The notes beneath the pieces were generated by a model. That model searched no databases, was not told the origin of the DNA, and saw only the letters and a list, made by a program, of their open reading frames with translations. From Chryseobacterium luquanense (GTDB lineage: Bacteria; Bacteroidota; Bacteroidia; Flavobacteriales; Weeksellaceae), in the NCBI RefSeq assembly GCF_026460945.1, contig NZ_JAOVZV010000003.1:186001-250000 (forward strand): DNA of 64,000 nucleotides, read 5' to 3'. Shown here in pieces: positions 8,296-17,311 of this stretch. The position numbers and the translations under genes were made by a program. Each line of letters opens with the position of its first letter. Position 1 is the first letter of the stretch.

Positions 8296-9030
8296 ATGAA
8301 AAAAATATTTTTGTATATCCTTGCAGGATCATTGTGTTTCGCAGCTTGTAAAAAGGATGATGAAGTGGAAACTTTCGTAGAACCGGAAGATATCAATGTA
8401 AGAAACTCTTATGATGAGCAGGCTATTCAGAAATTTATGGATAACAACTACTTAGATTCCAAAGGAAATATTAAAGCTTTCAGCAGCACAGATACTTCTG
8501 ATGATAATGAAAAAAAGCTTTCTCAGCTAAGCCCAGTTACACTGCCTTCCGGAGTTATTTATATTAAAAGAGACGGAGCTCAACCTAATCCTGGAGTAGC
8601 AATAAATACAGATTCAAGCTCACTTACTACAGCTAGTCTTATTAAAACAATGATGAGAGCTAATTATTATCTAGCAACAGAAACAGATGGAAATGTATCT
8701 TTAAATCCTTACGGAAGTCTACTTAACACCCTTGACGGAAGCGGATCTCCTTATACGGACCCCACATTTTATTACGCTAAAAAAAATATCGTTACAGATG
8801 CGAAACCGCGTAGTTATTATGAAATTCCGGGATTAAAAGAAGGATTAAAATATTTCAATGGATTTCAAAATCTTCCAAATAGCGATTTACCTAATTTACA
8901 AGGTGTAATTATCGTTCCTTCGAAAGCTGCTTTTGCAAGAAATGAAAATTATTACGGACTTAAAAACATAACCTTTATTTTTAATTTCCAGATTTATCAC
9001 ACAGAAACGAGACCTGCAGATCAACAATAA
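8296..9030 (+). CDS. Putative lipoprotein, possibly a divergent FKBP-like protein
   Basis: A 244-residue exported protein. The signal peptide ends in a lipobox, CFAAC, with the modified Cys at residue 18. A charged linker KKDDE and a short helical region (EQAIQKFMDNNYLD) follow. This layout resembles flavobacterial lipoproteins with a degenerate FKBP-type fold (helical IQ-FMDNNY segment, then a beta domain with a long insertion), but I see no active-site residues that settle it. It is divergent from the S4-domain gene and ends at a strong bidirectional terminator. The lipoprotein call is firm; the fold is a guess. Confidence 0.6.
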   Translation: MKKIFLYILAGSLCFAACKKDDEVETFVEPEDINVRNSYDEQAIQKFMDNNYLDSKGNIKAFSSTDTSDDNEKKLSQLSPVTLPSGVIYIKRDGAQPNPGVAINTDSSSLTTASLIKTMMRANYYLATETDGNVSLNPYGSLLNTLDGSGSPYTDPTFYYAKKNIVTDAKPRSYYEIPGLKEGLKYFNGFQNLPNSDLPNLQGVIIVPSKAAFARNENYYGLKNITFIFNFQIYHTETRPADQQ

Positions 9031-9050
9031 TCTCAATCAAAAAAAATAAT

Positions 9051-9085
9051 AAAAACGGCTTCAAAATATTTTGAAGCCGTTTTTT
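9051..9085. terminator. Bidirectional terminator
   Basis: A 16-bp perfect stem (AAAAACGGCTTCAAAA / TTTTGAAGCCGTTTTT) with a 2-base loop and T-runs on both strands. It lies between the convergent lipoprotein gene and the glutamate-synthase-like gene. Confidence 0.9.
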
Positions 9086-9094
9086 ATTTTCCGT

Positions 9095-10597
9095 TTATCT
9101 CACATTTCCTAAAATATCAGGGAAATATTTATCTGAAAGATGCTCAAACTCATCACCTCTCATAAACATAGATGCATCAACTTCTTCATAAGAACTTCTT
9201 CCTGCTGCAGCAATTAATTCATTACAAGTATGCAAAGTATTTTTGTGGAAATGATAAACTCTTTCTGCTTTATCAGTAACATCCAATCCTTTAATCAACA
9301 TTTTATCCTGCGTTGCAACTCCGGTCGGACAGTTGTTATTATTACATCTCAATGCCTGAATACAGCCTAAAGCAAACATAAATCCTCTCGCATTGTTACA
9401 CATGTCTGCTCCCATTGCGACAGCTCTCAAGATATCTAAACTCGTCAGAACTTTTCCGCTTGCAATTACTCTTAATTTATCTCTTAAATTATAATTTTTC
9501 AGCGTTCTGTTGACAAAAATCAAAGCGGGTTCTAAAGGCATTCCTACTCCATCTGAAAATTCCGGTGGAGCAGCTCCAGTTCCACCTTCCGCTCCATCAA
9601 TTGTAATAAAATCAGGATAGATTTTCAAAACATTCATCTGAACACAAATATCTTCAAACTCTTTGGTATCACCAATGCATAATTTAAATCCAACAGGTTT
9701 TCCACCTGAAAGTTCTCTTAATTGTTTGACAAAATTTAATAATCCTGCAGCATTTGAAAAAGAAGAATGAGAAGGCGGAGAAATAATCGTAAGACCTGGC
9801 TGTACGTGACGAATTTTAGCAATTTCCGGGGTGTTCTTCACTCCTGGCAAAACACCGCCATGTCCGGGTTTTGCACCTTGAGATAATTTAATTTCAATTA
9901 ATTTCACATTAGGAAGCGTAGAATATTTTTTAAATAATTCAGGATTAAATTTCCCTTCTTCATCTCTGCAACCAAAATATCCAGTTCCGATTTGCCAGCA
10001 AAGATCGCCTCCTTCCAAATGATGCGGTGAAATTCCACCTTCTCCTGTATTATGATAAAAATTTCCTTTTTTTGCTCCTTTATTTAAAGAAATCTGAGCT
10101 CTGTCACTTAATGCTCCAAAACTCATTGCCGAAATATTGAATAATGAAGCATGATAAGGCTGCGTACACTGTTCGCCTCCAACCCAAACTCTTGGAAGTT
10201 CTTCTTTTGGAGATTTAGCATAAATAGAATGCTTGATTCCTTCATATTTTCTATGATTGACTTCCAATTGAGTTCCGAAAGGAACAGTATCACTTAAATT
10301 TTTTGCTCTTCTGTAAACCGCCGAACGTTGATTTCTCGGAAAAGGTTTCCCATCCGTTTCTCTTTCGATAAAATATTGTTGCATTTCAGGAGAAATTCCC
10401 TCAAAAAAATATCTGAAATACCCTAAAACGGGGAAGTTCCTTAAAATCGCGTGTTTAGTTTGATAGGCATTGTAAACACCTAAAATATAAATGGCTGCCA
10501 AAAGTGTTGGAATCCAATAGTGTGCTTTGATTAGTAGTGACACTGCAAAGGTAGCCAATACCAATACAATTCCCCAAGATAAAAACTTATCTCTCAT
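9095..10597 (-). CDS. FMN-binding glutamate synthase family protein
   Basis: A 500-residue protein matching the central FMN / 3Fe-4S region of glutamate synthase large subunit. Two membrane-like helices (about residues 9-45) precede the barrel. The barrel shows ISAMSFGALS near residue 153, GEGGIS, KLSQGAKPGHGG and DGAEGGTGAAP. The iron-sulfur cysteines appear as C-x5-C-x4-C in the segment IQALRCNNNNCPTG. The N-terminal glutaminase domain and the C-terminal GXGXG domain of GltB are absent, so it is not a complete GltB. Stand-alone membrane-anchored forms are widespread; their substrate is not settled. Confidence 0.85.
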   Translation of the reverse strand: MRDKFLSWGIVLVLATFAVSLLIKAHYWIPTLLAAIYILGVYNAYQTKHAILRNFPVLGYFRYFFEGISPEMQQYFIERETDGKPFPRNQRSAVYRRAKNLSDTVPFGTQLEVNHRKYEGIKHSIYAKSPKEELPRVWVGGEQCTQPYHASLFNISAMSFGALSDRAQISLNKGAKKGNFYHNTGEGGISPHHLEGGDLCWQIGTGYFGCRDEEGKFNPELFKKYSTLPNVKLIEIKLSQGAKPGHGGVLPGVKNTPEIAKIRHVQPGLTIISPPSHSSFSNAAGLLNFVKQLRELSGGKPVGFKLCIGDTKEFEDICVQMNVLKIYPDFITIDGAEGGTGAAPPEFSDGVGMPLEPALIFVNRTLKNYNLRDKLRVIASGKVLTSLDILRAVAMGADMCNNARGFMFALGCIQALRCNNNNCPTGVATQDKMLIKGLDVTDKAERVYHFHKNTLHTCNELIAAAGRSSYEEVDASMFMRGDEFEHLSDKYFPDILGNVR

Positions 10598-10654
10598 AAG
10601 AATGTAGATTTAAAAATGTTAAAGAATAAATTTAGTTGAAATTTAGCAGAAAGA

Positions 10655-12001
10655 CTATGCTTTCGCTAAAAAACTTTCGTAGGAAGAGTGCACAGAAACC
10701 GTGCCATCTGACAGGATTTTTTCTAATTTTAAGAATTCAATTTGATTAACGAAAGATTGGTCAAAATCTTTTTGCACTCTCACATAATTTTCTGTGAAAC
10801 CAAACATCTTTCCGTCTTTATTTTCGTGTTCCCAAAGTACAGGAAGTGTTTTCCCAAGCTGAGTTTGATAAAATGCCATCTTTTTCTTTTCAGATAAAAT
10901 TCTAAGCATTTTGTTACGCTTTTTTCTTTCAGGAATCGGAACAATTCCATCCATTCCGACAGCTTCGGTATTTTCTCTTTCAGAATAGGTGAAAACATGT
11001 AGATAACTGATTGGAAGTTCATTTAGAAAATTAAAAGTTTCCATGAACAATTCTTCAGTCTCTCCTGGAAAACCGACAATTACATCTACACCAATTGCCG
11101 CATCAGGCATTACTTCTCGAATTTTATTAACTCTATCGTTGTATAATTTTGTTAAATAACGACGTTTCATTTTTTTCAATAAATCATCGCTTCCCGATTG
11201 TAAAGGAATGTGAAAATGCGGAACAAAACTTTTGCTCTTAGAAACTAGTTCGATGCTTTCATCTTTCAATAGATTCGGCTCGATCGATGAAATACGAATT
11301 CTTTCGATGCCTTCAACTTCATTTAACTCTGAAATTAAATCTAAGAAAGTATGTTCGTGTCTTTTGTTACCAAACTCTCCTTTACCATAATCACCGATAT
11401 TTACCCCAGTTAAAACAATTTCTTTAATGTCTTTTGCCGCAATTTCTTTAGCATTTTTAATGACATTTTCGATAGTATCTGAACGAGAAATTCCTCTAGC
11501 CAAAGGAATCGTACAGTAGGTACATTTGTAATCACACCCATCCTGAACTTTTAAGAAAGCTCTGGTTCTGTCACCAATTGAATAACTTCCAATGAAAAAA
11601 TCTGTTTCTTCAATTTCACATGAATGTACAATCCCTTCGCTTTCAGATTTTTCCAAATCATCAAGATAACTTAGAATATTGAATTTTTCTTTGGCTCCTA
11701 AAACCAAATCAACACCAGAGATTTGTGAAATTTCTTCAGGTTTCAACTGTGCATAACATCCAACAATCACCACCAAACCCTCAGGATTGGCTTTCATTGC
11801 TCGTTTTACGTGAAGTTTGCACTCACGGTCTGCATTTTCTGTAACCGAACAAGTATTAATTACATAAACATCTGCTTTATCATCAAAACTTACCTTATTA
11901 TAACCAGCATCTGTTAATTGACGGGCAATAGTGGATGTTTCCGCAAAATTTAATTTGCAGCCAAGGGTATGAAATGCGGCAGTTCTATGAAAGTGAGACA
12001 T
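10655..12001 (-). CDS. mtaB: tRNA (t6A37) methylthiotransferase
   Basis: A radical SAM methylthiotransferase that converts t6A37 to ms2t6A in tRNAs reading ANN codons. The 448-residue protein has the N-terminal UPF0004 domain (LGCKLNFAET, INTCSVTENAD, VGCYAQ; three cysteines for the second 4Fe-4S cluster), the radical SAM signature C-x3-C-x2-C in DGCDYKCTYCTIP near residue 152-164, and a C-terminal TRAM-like region. LGCKLN and the overall length favour MtaB over MiaB or RimO. A -7 box lies 26 bp upstream. Confidence 0.92.
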   Translation of the reverse strand: MSHFHRTAAFHTLGCKLNFAETSTIARQLTDAGYNKVSFDDKADVYVINTCSVTENADRECKLHVKRAMKANPEGLVVIVGCYAQLKPEEISQISGVDLVLGAKEKFNILSYLDDLEKSESEGIVHSCEIEETDFFIGSYSIGDRTRAFLKVQDGCDYKCTYCTIPLARGISRSDTIENVIKNAKEIAAKDIKEIVLTGVNIGDYGKGEFGNKRHEHTFLDLISELNEVEGIERIRISSIEPNLLKDESIELVSKSKSFVPHFHIPLQSGSDDLLKKMKRRYLTKLYNDRVNKIREVMPDAAIGVDVIVGFPGETEELFMETFNFLNELPISYLHVFTYSERENTEAVGMDGIVPIPERKKRNKMLRILSEKKKMAFYQTQLGKTLPVLWEHENKDGKMFGFTENYVRVQKDFDQSFVNQIEFLKLEKILSDGTVSVHSSYESFLAKA

Positions 12002-12026
12002 TTATTGTTCCTGAATTTTGTGGGTG

Positions 12027-12034
12027 CAAAGATA
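12027..12034 (-). promoter_or_regulatory. -7 box of mtaB
   Basis: On the minus strand this reads TATCTTTG, an exact TAnnTTTG match 26 bp before the ATG at 12001. No -33 TTG is present at the usual distance. Confidence 0.5.
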
Positions 12035-12067
12035 ATCAATTTAATATGAATAGTAAATCGATTGAAT

Positions 12068-12304
12068 CTATTGTTTGTATTCGTCACGAATTTCCGGACT
12101 GTTTTGATAGCAAACCGGAGACAAAGGATTAATTTCAACTTGATTATTTTTTTGCAAATCTGATATTACTTTATCATAATTCATCTTGTAAGGAAGTTGG
12201 GAAATAAATTGACAAGCGGAATGAAAATCTGTGATATTCCTTTCTAAAAAGCAATCAGAGACAATTTTTTTATTCTTTATTAAAAATTTTTCACGATAAC
12301 TTAT
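12068..12304 (-). pseudogene. Remnant of a protein-coding gene (no start codon, probable internal deletion)
   Basis: A 78-codon open frame ends with TAG at 12068-12070. It has no ATG until codon 41 and overlaps the end of the DUF1572 gene by a few bases. The translation looks protein-like rather than random: DFHSACQFISQLPYK around codons 26-40, then SPVCYQNSPEIRDEYKQ at the end. The first segment resembles the N-terminal part of a conserved uncharacterised flavobacterial family, while the last segment reads like a C-terminus. A simple explanation is a gene that lost its start and middle. An alternative is a real short protein of 38 residues starting at the ATG at 12184. The family match is from memory and unverified. 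Confidence 0.4.
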
Positions 12305-12816
12305 CTAAATTTATCTTTCATTTCAAAATTAAAATCATCAGATTTATCCCTCGCAATGGAAAGTGTTTTCCAATCATTATTTTTAATCATTTTAGCGATA
12401 AAAACAATTTGCCCGATATGATAAGGATAATGGGCCAACTGACGAAAAACCGCATCAATTACTGAATGAGGTTCGTTTCTGATGTAAATTATTGAATATA
12501 AATTTTCATCATTAATTTCGTTTAAAGCATCAAAAAGACACTTCCAGCCTTTTTCCCAATAATCTAAAACCTCAGCTTTTGTTTTGAAAGTATTGGTAAA
12601 TTCTTCGTCACGGTTTCGCCAGGATTTTTCACCGTCTTCTGTTAAAAAATTCCTCCATCTCGACAACATATTTCCTGCAATATGCTTTACAATAATTGCA
12701 ATTGAATTGCTTTCTTCGTTAAATTGCCAGAAAATCTGTTCGTCTGAAAGCCGCTCAAATGATTTGTCACCAAGCATTTTGTAGTACTCGAAACGTTTTA
12801 TAAATAAATCTTGCAT
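12301..12816 (-). CDS. DinB-like protein (DUF1572 family)
   Basis: A 171-residue protein of the DinB/DUF1572 four-helix type, related to metal-dependent thiol-transferase-like proteins. Visible family features are the first helix (FIKRFEYYKMLGDKSFERL), IVKHIAGNMLSRWRNFLTEDG near residue 41-60, and the C-terminal HYPYHIGQIVFIAKM with histidines that, with the earlier KHIAGN histidine, form the usual metal site. The true substrate is unknown in this family. It is divergent from the SnoaL-like gene at 12876 and followed by a gene remnant. Confidence 0.8.
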   Translation of the reverse strand: MQDLFIKRFEYYKMLGDKSFERLSDEQIFWQFNEESNSIAIIVKHIAGNMLSRWRNFLTEDGEKSWRNRDEEFTNTFKTKAEVLDYWEKGWKCLFDALNEINDENLYSIIYIRNEPHSVIDAVFRQLAHYPYHIGQIVFIAKMIKNNDWKTLSIARDKSDDFNFEMKDKFR

Positions 12817-12875
12817 TTTAGTTAATTTAAAACCAATTTAGCATTTTTCACGTATATAATGGTAAATTGCAGCCT

Positions 12876-13235
12876 ATGAATTGTAAGATAAGCCATTTTA
12901 TGCAGGATTTAAATTCCTTGAATATTGAAAAGCTTGAAAAATGGTTTACTGATGAAACTGTAATCTGGATTCCACCTTCAAAAGAAATATCTGGAAAGAA
13001 TCGTATTTTAGCTTTGTTTAGGGCAATTTTCAGACGTTATGAAAAAATTGAATGGAATGTTGCAGAAATTTTTCATCTAGGAAACAATAAATATTTCTAT
13101 CAAACTTCGTCAATTGGAAATCTTACAGGAAGGGAAACTCACAGCAATGAAATTTGCACTGTTGTACAATTTTCAGACTGTGGAAAAATCCTCTACCTCT
13201 CCGATTATTTTAAAGACACAAAAGTTTTTAATTAA
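12876..13235 (+). CDS. SnoaL-like / NTF2-fold protein
   Basis: A small alpha+beta protein of about 119 residues. The frame can be extended to TTG at 12867, but ATG at 12876 is the first sensible start; an ATG at 12900 is also possible. The helix-then-sheet order (LNSLNIEKLEKWFTDETVIWIPP, then SGKNRILALFRAIFRRYEKIEW and strands WNVAEIFHLGNN) is typical of the NTF2 superfamily, which includes SnoaL cyclases and many ligand-binding proteins. No catalytic residue can be assigned. It ends at a hairpin terminator. Confidence 0.65.
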   Translation: MNCKISHFMQDLNSLNIEKLEKWFTDETVIWIPPSKEISGKNRILALFRAIFRRYEKIEWNVAEIFHLGNNKYFYQTSSIGNLTGRETHSNEICTVVQFSDCGKILYLSDYFKDTKVFN

Positions 13236-13269
13236 CAAAAGCCATCTCTCTCAAGATGGCTCTGCTTTT
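13236..13269 (+). terminator. Terminator after the SnoaL-like gene
   Basis: AGCCATCT and AGATGGCT form an 8-bp stem with a 6-base loop, followed by CTGCTTTT. The opposite strand has a short TTTTG tail, so it may also serve the convergent T9SS gene. Confidence 0.7.
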
Positions 13270-13287
13270 ATATTTAATCCTCATTAA

Positions 13288-15387
13288 TTACTCTCTGTTT
13301 TTCACTAATACCCAACCTGTATATTTAATTGGCGTACCTTTTTTATCATTTTCATTCCATGACACAGAATACCAGTAACTTCCGGTAGGAACTTTTTTAT
13401 TCCCTGAAGTTCCGTCCCACTTATAATTATTGAATTTATCAGCCTGGAAAATTTTGTTCCCGTATCTGTCAAAAATATTAAATATTAAATTCTGTTTGTT
13501 TGCCAAAGCTGAATAATCAATAATATCGTTAATTCCATCGCCGTTTGGAGTAATTACATTGACAAGATTTGGAACTACAATTCCAATTTCAATAGGTTCA
13601 CAGTCATAAGAATCTTTTATATAAATTTTATGATCACCTCTTTTAATGTTCGTAAACACGTTAGAATCCTGCCATAAAATTCCATCCATCGAATATTTAT
13701 AAGGAGCCGTACCTGCATTTGCATTAATTGTAACTGTTGTATTAGAAATATCAACACTTGTAATTACAGGTTGTTCTGAAGGATACACTTTTACAGTTTG
13801 AAGAGCAATACAGTCACCTGTTTTCAGTTTCACCCAATAAGTTCCGACACCAACACCAGAAATAGTCTGAGTTGTTGCTCCGGTACTCCATTCATATCCG
13901 CTAAATCCTGCTCCGGCATCCAAAGTCGTTCTGTCTTCAATACAGATGGTTTTATCTTTTAAAACCGTAGAATAAACCAAAGGAATTACTTCCAACGTAA
14001 TTTTAGCAATACCATAACATCCGTTTGCATTGATAACCCTTACATAAACAACACCATTTGGAGAAATATAATTTGTGAAAAGTGATATTTCATTTGTATC
14101 ATTTGTTGCGTCTGTAAGCGACGGGTAATATTTTTTTGTAGTTCCTGGTTGTGACGTTACATTAGCTGTTGAAAGATTGAAAGATGCAGTTTTAAGATCC
14201 GGATCTATCGTACAGAATCTTAAAGTAGTATCATTAACCACAACTTCAGGATAAAAACTAAGCGTAATTACGGCAATATCTGAACAACCATCCCCAGTTT
14301 TTACCAAAGCATAAACCGTTCCTTCAGCAGATTCATGCTGATAAGGATTACTAATCAGTCCCGTTCCTGCATTCAAATTAGCCAAAGTTGGGAAATAAGT
14401 AGTTGTAACACTTAACGAACCAGAATAGACATTCGCTGTTGTTAAATTAAAAACTCCCTGTCCTTTTTTATTATTGTTACAGGCAAAAATAGTTACATCA
14501 TTTGCCGTAATATTTCCTAATTTAAATTTAAAAGCACCAATTTGTCGGCATGAATTAAGAGCATTATTCGGATTTGTAGGATCTTCATAATGAATACTGT
14601 AGTAATAAGTAGTGGTTGTATTAACAATTATAGGTGCCGTAATCGGGCTTGCTCCCGAAAGCGCATTATTTTGTGTTGTATGATAAGAAATTGTAAAATT
14701 AGGATTTCCATTTAAAATTCCTGCAGTCAAAGTACTGAAATCAAACAAAGCAGGACTTGAGCAAATCAGAATCTCTCGAGGATCTGCAGGATTTGCAGCT
14801 GGAATTCCTGGAGGAACAAAAGGATTTGGCTGCAGCGCAGGATTTGTAAAAGGTGACGCTAAAGTTGCTGTTCCACCCCAAGTTAAAGAAAAAGGAGCCG
14901 TTGCTGTACTTCCTGCTCCAACCCAGTTATCGATATATAAATAATAAGTTTGTCCTGCAACCACATCCATATACATACAATATGGTGTGGAAGAACCTCC
15001 TATTGCATTTGTAATCGTACTTGTCATATTCATTCCCGTAGAAGCTCCTACTCCGATTACAGTTGCTGCATTACATCGGATTGGCGAACCTAAACTGCCA
15101 CATGTAGCATTCGGTCCATAGATTGCCCAATCGTAATCTGCATCTGAACTTGTAGGAACCAAATCGAATGTAAGCGTTCCACTCGTTGCAATCGTAAGCT
15201 TGTACCAAATGGAATTGTGCTCTCCCGAAGTTAAGCAACCTCCCAAATTTTCATTGACCAAGCCAATTCCTGTAGGACTATAAGTAATACTCGAATTTCC
15301 GCAAACGGCTAAAGCTGTAGCGCAATCTGCCTGGGAATAAAAAGTCTGGGAAATACAAAAAAGAATAAAAAGTAGAGTTTTTTTCAT
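13288..15387 (-). CDS. T9SS type B sorting domain protein (large secreted adhesin-like protein)
   Basis: A 699-residue secreted protein. The signal peptide is MKKTLLFILFCISQTFYSQA. An N-terminal beta-rich domain (residues 20-170) resembles surface beta-sandwich modules. Residues about 300-470 contain two successive repeats of about 85 residues (FNLTTANV and FNLSTANV mark the same point in each). The last ~90 residues are a gliding-motility-associated C-terminal (CHU_C, type B) sorting domain: VITPNGDGINDIIDY, NIFDRYGNKIF, WDGTSGNKKVPTGSYWYSV. Type B cargo is exported by the T9SS and usually needs an SprF-like partner, none of which is in the window. Probable cell-surface or secreted adhesin. 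Confidence 0.88.
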   Translation of the reverse strand: MKKTLLFILFCISQTFYSQADCATALAVCGNSSITYSPTGIGLVNENLGGCLTSGEHNSIWYKLTIATSGTLTFDLVPTSSDADYDWAIYGPNATCGSLGSPIRCNAATVIGVGASTGMNMTSTITNAIGGSSTPYCMYMDVVAGQTYYLYIDNWVGAGSTATAPFSLTWGGTATLASPFTNPALQPNPFVPPGIPAANPADPREILICSSPALFDFSTLTAGILNGNPNFTISYHTTQNNALSGASPITAPIIVNTTTTYYYSIHYEDPTNPNNALNSCRQIGAFKFKLGNITANDVTIFACNNNKKGQGVFNLTTANVYSGSLSVTTTYFPTLANLNAGTGLISNPYQHESAEGTVYALVKTGDGCSDIAVITLSFYPEVVVNDTTLRFCTIDPDLKTASFNLSTANVTSQPGTTKKYYPSLTDATNDTNEISLFTNYISPNGVVYVRVINANGCYGIAKITLEVIPLVYSTVLKDKTICIEDRTTLDAGAGFSGYEWSTGATTQTISGVGVGTYWVKLKTGDCIALQTVKVYPSEQPVITSVDISNTTVTINANAGTAPYKYSMDGILWQDSNVFTNIKRGDHKIYIKDSYDCEPIEIGIVVPNLVNVITPNGDGINDIIDYSALANKQNLIFNIFDRYGNKIFQADKFNNYKWDGTSGNKKVPTGSYWYSVSWNENDKKGTPIKYTGWVLVKNRE

Positions 15388-15522
15388 GTCTAATTTGGTT
15401 TATAAGTTAATAGTACATCAAATATAACAATTTTAAATTAAAATCACCAAATATTGACAAAAACAAAATATTTATTAATAAAAAACTTATTTAATTAAAT
15501 TATTTACATCAAATTAATAAAA

Positions 15523-16320
15523 CTATTTAATGCTCGTCATATTACCACAAAGGTTTTCAAGATGAAAAATCTTATGAAAAGGGCTTTTTACCTCACTTAA
15601 ATGTTCTCTATTTTGAATGAAAGTATATCTCGATGCAAGTGAGTTCATATCTGAAACAATAACCAGCCAACATTCATCGACTGAAGTATCATAGTAAGGG
15701 AATTTTTCGTTCTTTTTTTCGATTAATTCTAATATTTTTTCAGAGCACAATTCATCAAAAAGATTCATATTGTATTCATAAGTAATAAAAACATTTCTGC
15801 GATGGGAAGATTTCCTGAGAGATTTTACACATCCAAAAGGTTTTCCTTTTTTAATGCTTTTATAAATATTTAAAATAATTTCCTGTTGATTTTCTAAAGA
15901 ATCAAATTTGATATTTGGATGGAATTCTAAAAAATAAACACCACGATATTTCGTAGTGTCTTCTTGTTCTAATAGTATTTCAGCCTGACGGAAAATCTTG
16001 TTTAAATTACTCTCCATCTTTTTCATTTCAAGATGATTGATTACTTCAGTCAATTCTATACCAATTTTTTTGTCGTTGAGTTTTGCGATGAAGTCAGGAC
16101 TTTCGCAGGTAAGATTCTCAAAGGTAACTTCCGGAAAATGATGCATAAAAGAATTGAGCAATAAAATCTCTGCTTTTTTCTTGTATTTATCACGGTCATG
16201 AAGCTTAGACTCATCAATTTTTTGGTGATACTTTTCCATCGGCTTTTTTTTCAAATGCCGATTGAGATAATATAAGCTCAGATTTTTAATTAAATCTTCC
16301 TCAGAAAAAGCTTTTTTCAT
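15523..16320 (-). CDS. Hypothetical protein, possible PD-(D/E)XK nuclease-like fold
   Basis: I do not recognise a named family. The frame extends to a TTG at 16389, but ATG at 16320 gives a cleaner 265-residue protein (MKKAFSEEDLIKNL). After a basic N-terminus (residues 20-60) the sequence PDFIAKLNDKKIGIELTEV near residue 83-101 resembles the core of PD-(D/E)XK nucleases (Asp, then Glu-x-Thr after a hydrophobic strand). The rest has alternating strands and helices (YRGVYFLEFHPN, ECWLVIVSDMNS). It stands alone between a T9SS gene and DUF3667 with AT-rich flanks, which fits an accessory gene. The nuclease idea is inference from one motif. Confidence 0.6.
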   Translation of the reverse strand: MKKAFSEEDLIKNLSLYYLNRHLKKKPMEKYHQKIDESKLHDRDKYKKKAEILLLNSFMHHFPEVTFENLTCESPDFIAKLNDKKIGIELTEVINHLEMKKMESNLNKIFRQAEILLEQEDTTKYRGVYFLEFHPNIKFDSLENQQEIILNIYKSIKKGKPFGCVKSLRKSSHRRNVFITYEYNMNLFDELCSEKILELIEKKNEKFPYYDTSVDECWLVIVSDMNSLASRYTFIQNREHLSEVKSPFHKIFHLENLCGNMTSIK

Positions 16321-16484
16321 GTGTGGTTTTTTAAAGATTAATAATAACACATGGTTTTCACGATTATGCTGAAAGTTTTTGATTATCAAAAATTTACGTA
16401 TTAAATATATGAAATTAAAGTATAGGTTTACTGAAAAATAAAAATTTAAACTTCATTTAATATTTAATTCTTCATTTGAATTTT

Positions 16485-16492
16485 TATCTTTG
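16485..16492 (+). promoter_or_regulatory. -7 box of the DUF3667 gene
   Basis: TATCTTTG matches TAnnTTTG exactly. It overlaps the TTG that a gene caller might use as a start, so the first ATG at 16508 is the more likely start, with a leader of only a few bases. Confidence 0.55.
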
Positions 16493-16507
16493 AATAAACT
16501 CTTATTT

Positions 16508-17281
16508 ATGGATGCTACTCATGCTGAATGTAGAAACTGCCATCACAGTTTAAATGAAGGTGATAAATTCTGCTCAAAATGCGGACAAAACACAGATACT
16601 CACAAAATTAATTTACATTATGTTATTCATGAGTTAATTCACGGAATATTACACCTTGATGGCGGTATTATACATACTACCAAAGCTTTATTTACAAAGC
16701 CTGGAATTATGATCAGAGAATATTTAGAGGGTAAAAGGAAAAATCATTTCAGCCCTATTATTTATATTGTTATTTTATCTACTGTCATGGTTTTGATTAC
16801 CCATTATGTATATCATGACAAATATGTAGAATTCTCATTGATAGGTGATAAAAAACCCACTGATATTCAAAAAAAGGTGATCGAAATGTTTGGACCTGCT
16901 TTTAATTGGGTTTCTAAACATTTTACTTTAATATATTTAATACAAATTCCAATAATGGCTTTTGCATTTTATATTCCATTTAAAAAAATGAGCAAGTACA
17001 ATTATTTTGAATGGCTTTTAATAATTTCCTTTTGTGTAATTCAGTTAATGCTCATTACAATTACATTTCAACTATTGAATAGAATAATTCCTGGAATTCT
17101 TTTCTTATCAAATCTTTTTGTTTTTGCATCATTAACTTGGACAATATTACAATTGTTTTCTAAATTCGATTTAGCGAAAGTTATTATAAATTATATACTC
17201 AGTTTATTAATTCTTTTTTTTATATTATCAACAGTCGCGGTAGGGGGTTTGTTTAGCTTTTTGAGCTCAAATCCAATATAA
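16508..17281 (+). CDS. DUF3667 family membrane protein with N-terminal zinc ribbon
   Basis: A 257-residue membrane protein of the Bacteroidota DUF3667 family, function unknown. Residues 1-40 contain a zinc-ribbon-like pair of CxxC motifs (CRNC, CSKC). A conserved amphipathic region follows (HELIHGILHLDGGIIHTTKALFTKPG), then REYLEGKRKNHFSP and four to five hydrophobic segments. The HTTKALFTKPG and EGKRKNHFSP motifs are the family signature. The start at ATG 16508 rather than TTG 16490 is favoured because a -7 promoter box occupies 16485-16492. It precedes glgP by 30 bp. Confidence 0.8.
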   Translation: MDATHAECRNCHHSLNEGDKFCSKCGQNTDTHKINLHYVIHELIHGILHLDGGIIHTTKALFTKPGIMIREYLEGKRKNHFSPIIYIVILSTVMVLITHYVYHDKYVEFSLIGDKKPTDIQKKVIEMFGPAFNWVSKHFTLIYLIQIPIMAFAFYIPFKKMSKYNYFEWLLIISFCVIQLMLITITFQLLNRIIPGILFLSNLFVFASLTWTILQLFSKFDLAKVIINYILSLLILFFILSTVAVGGLFSFLSSNPI

Positions 17282-17311
17282 CAACCACAATAACTTATAA
17301 CACACAACACA

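Noticed and set aside
16490..16507. TTG start for the DUF3667 gene
   Set aside because: It lies inside a TATCTTTG promoter box; the ATG at 16508 fits better.
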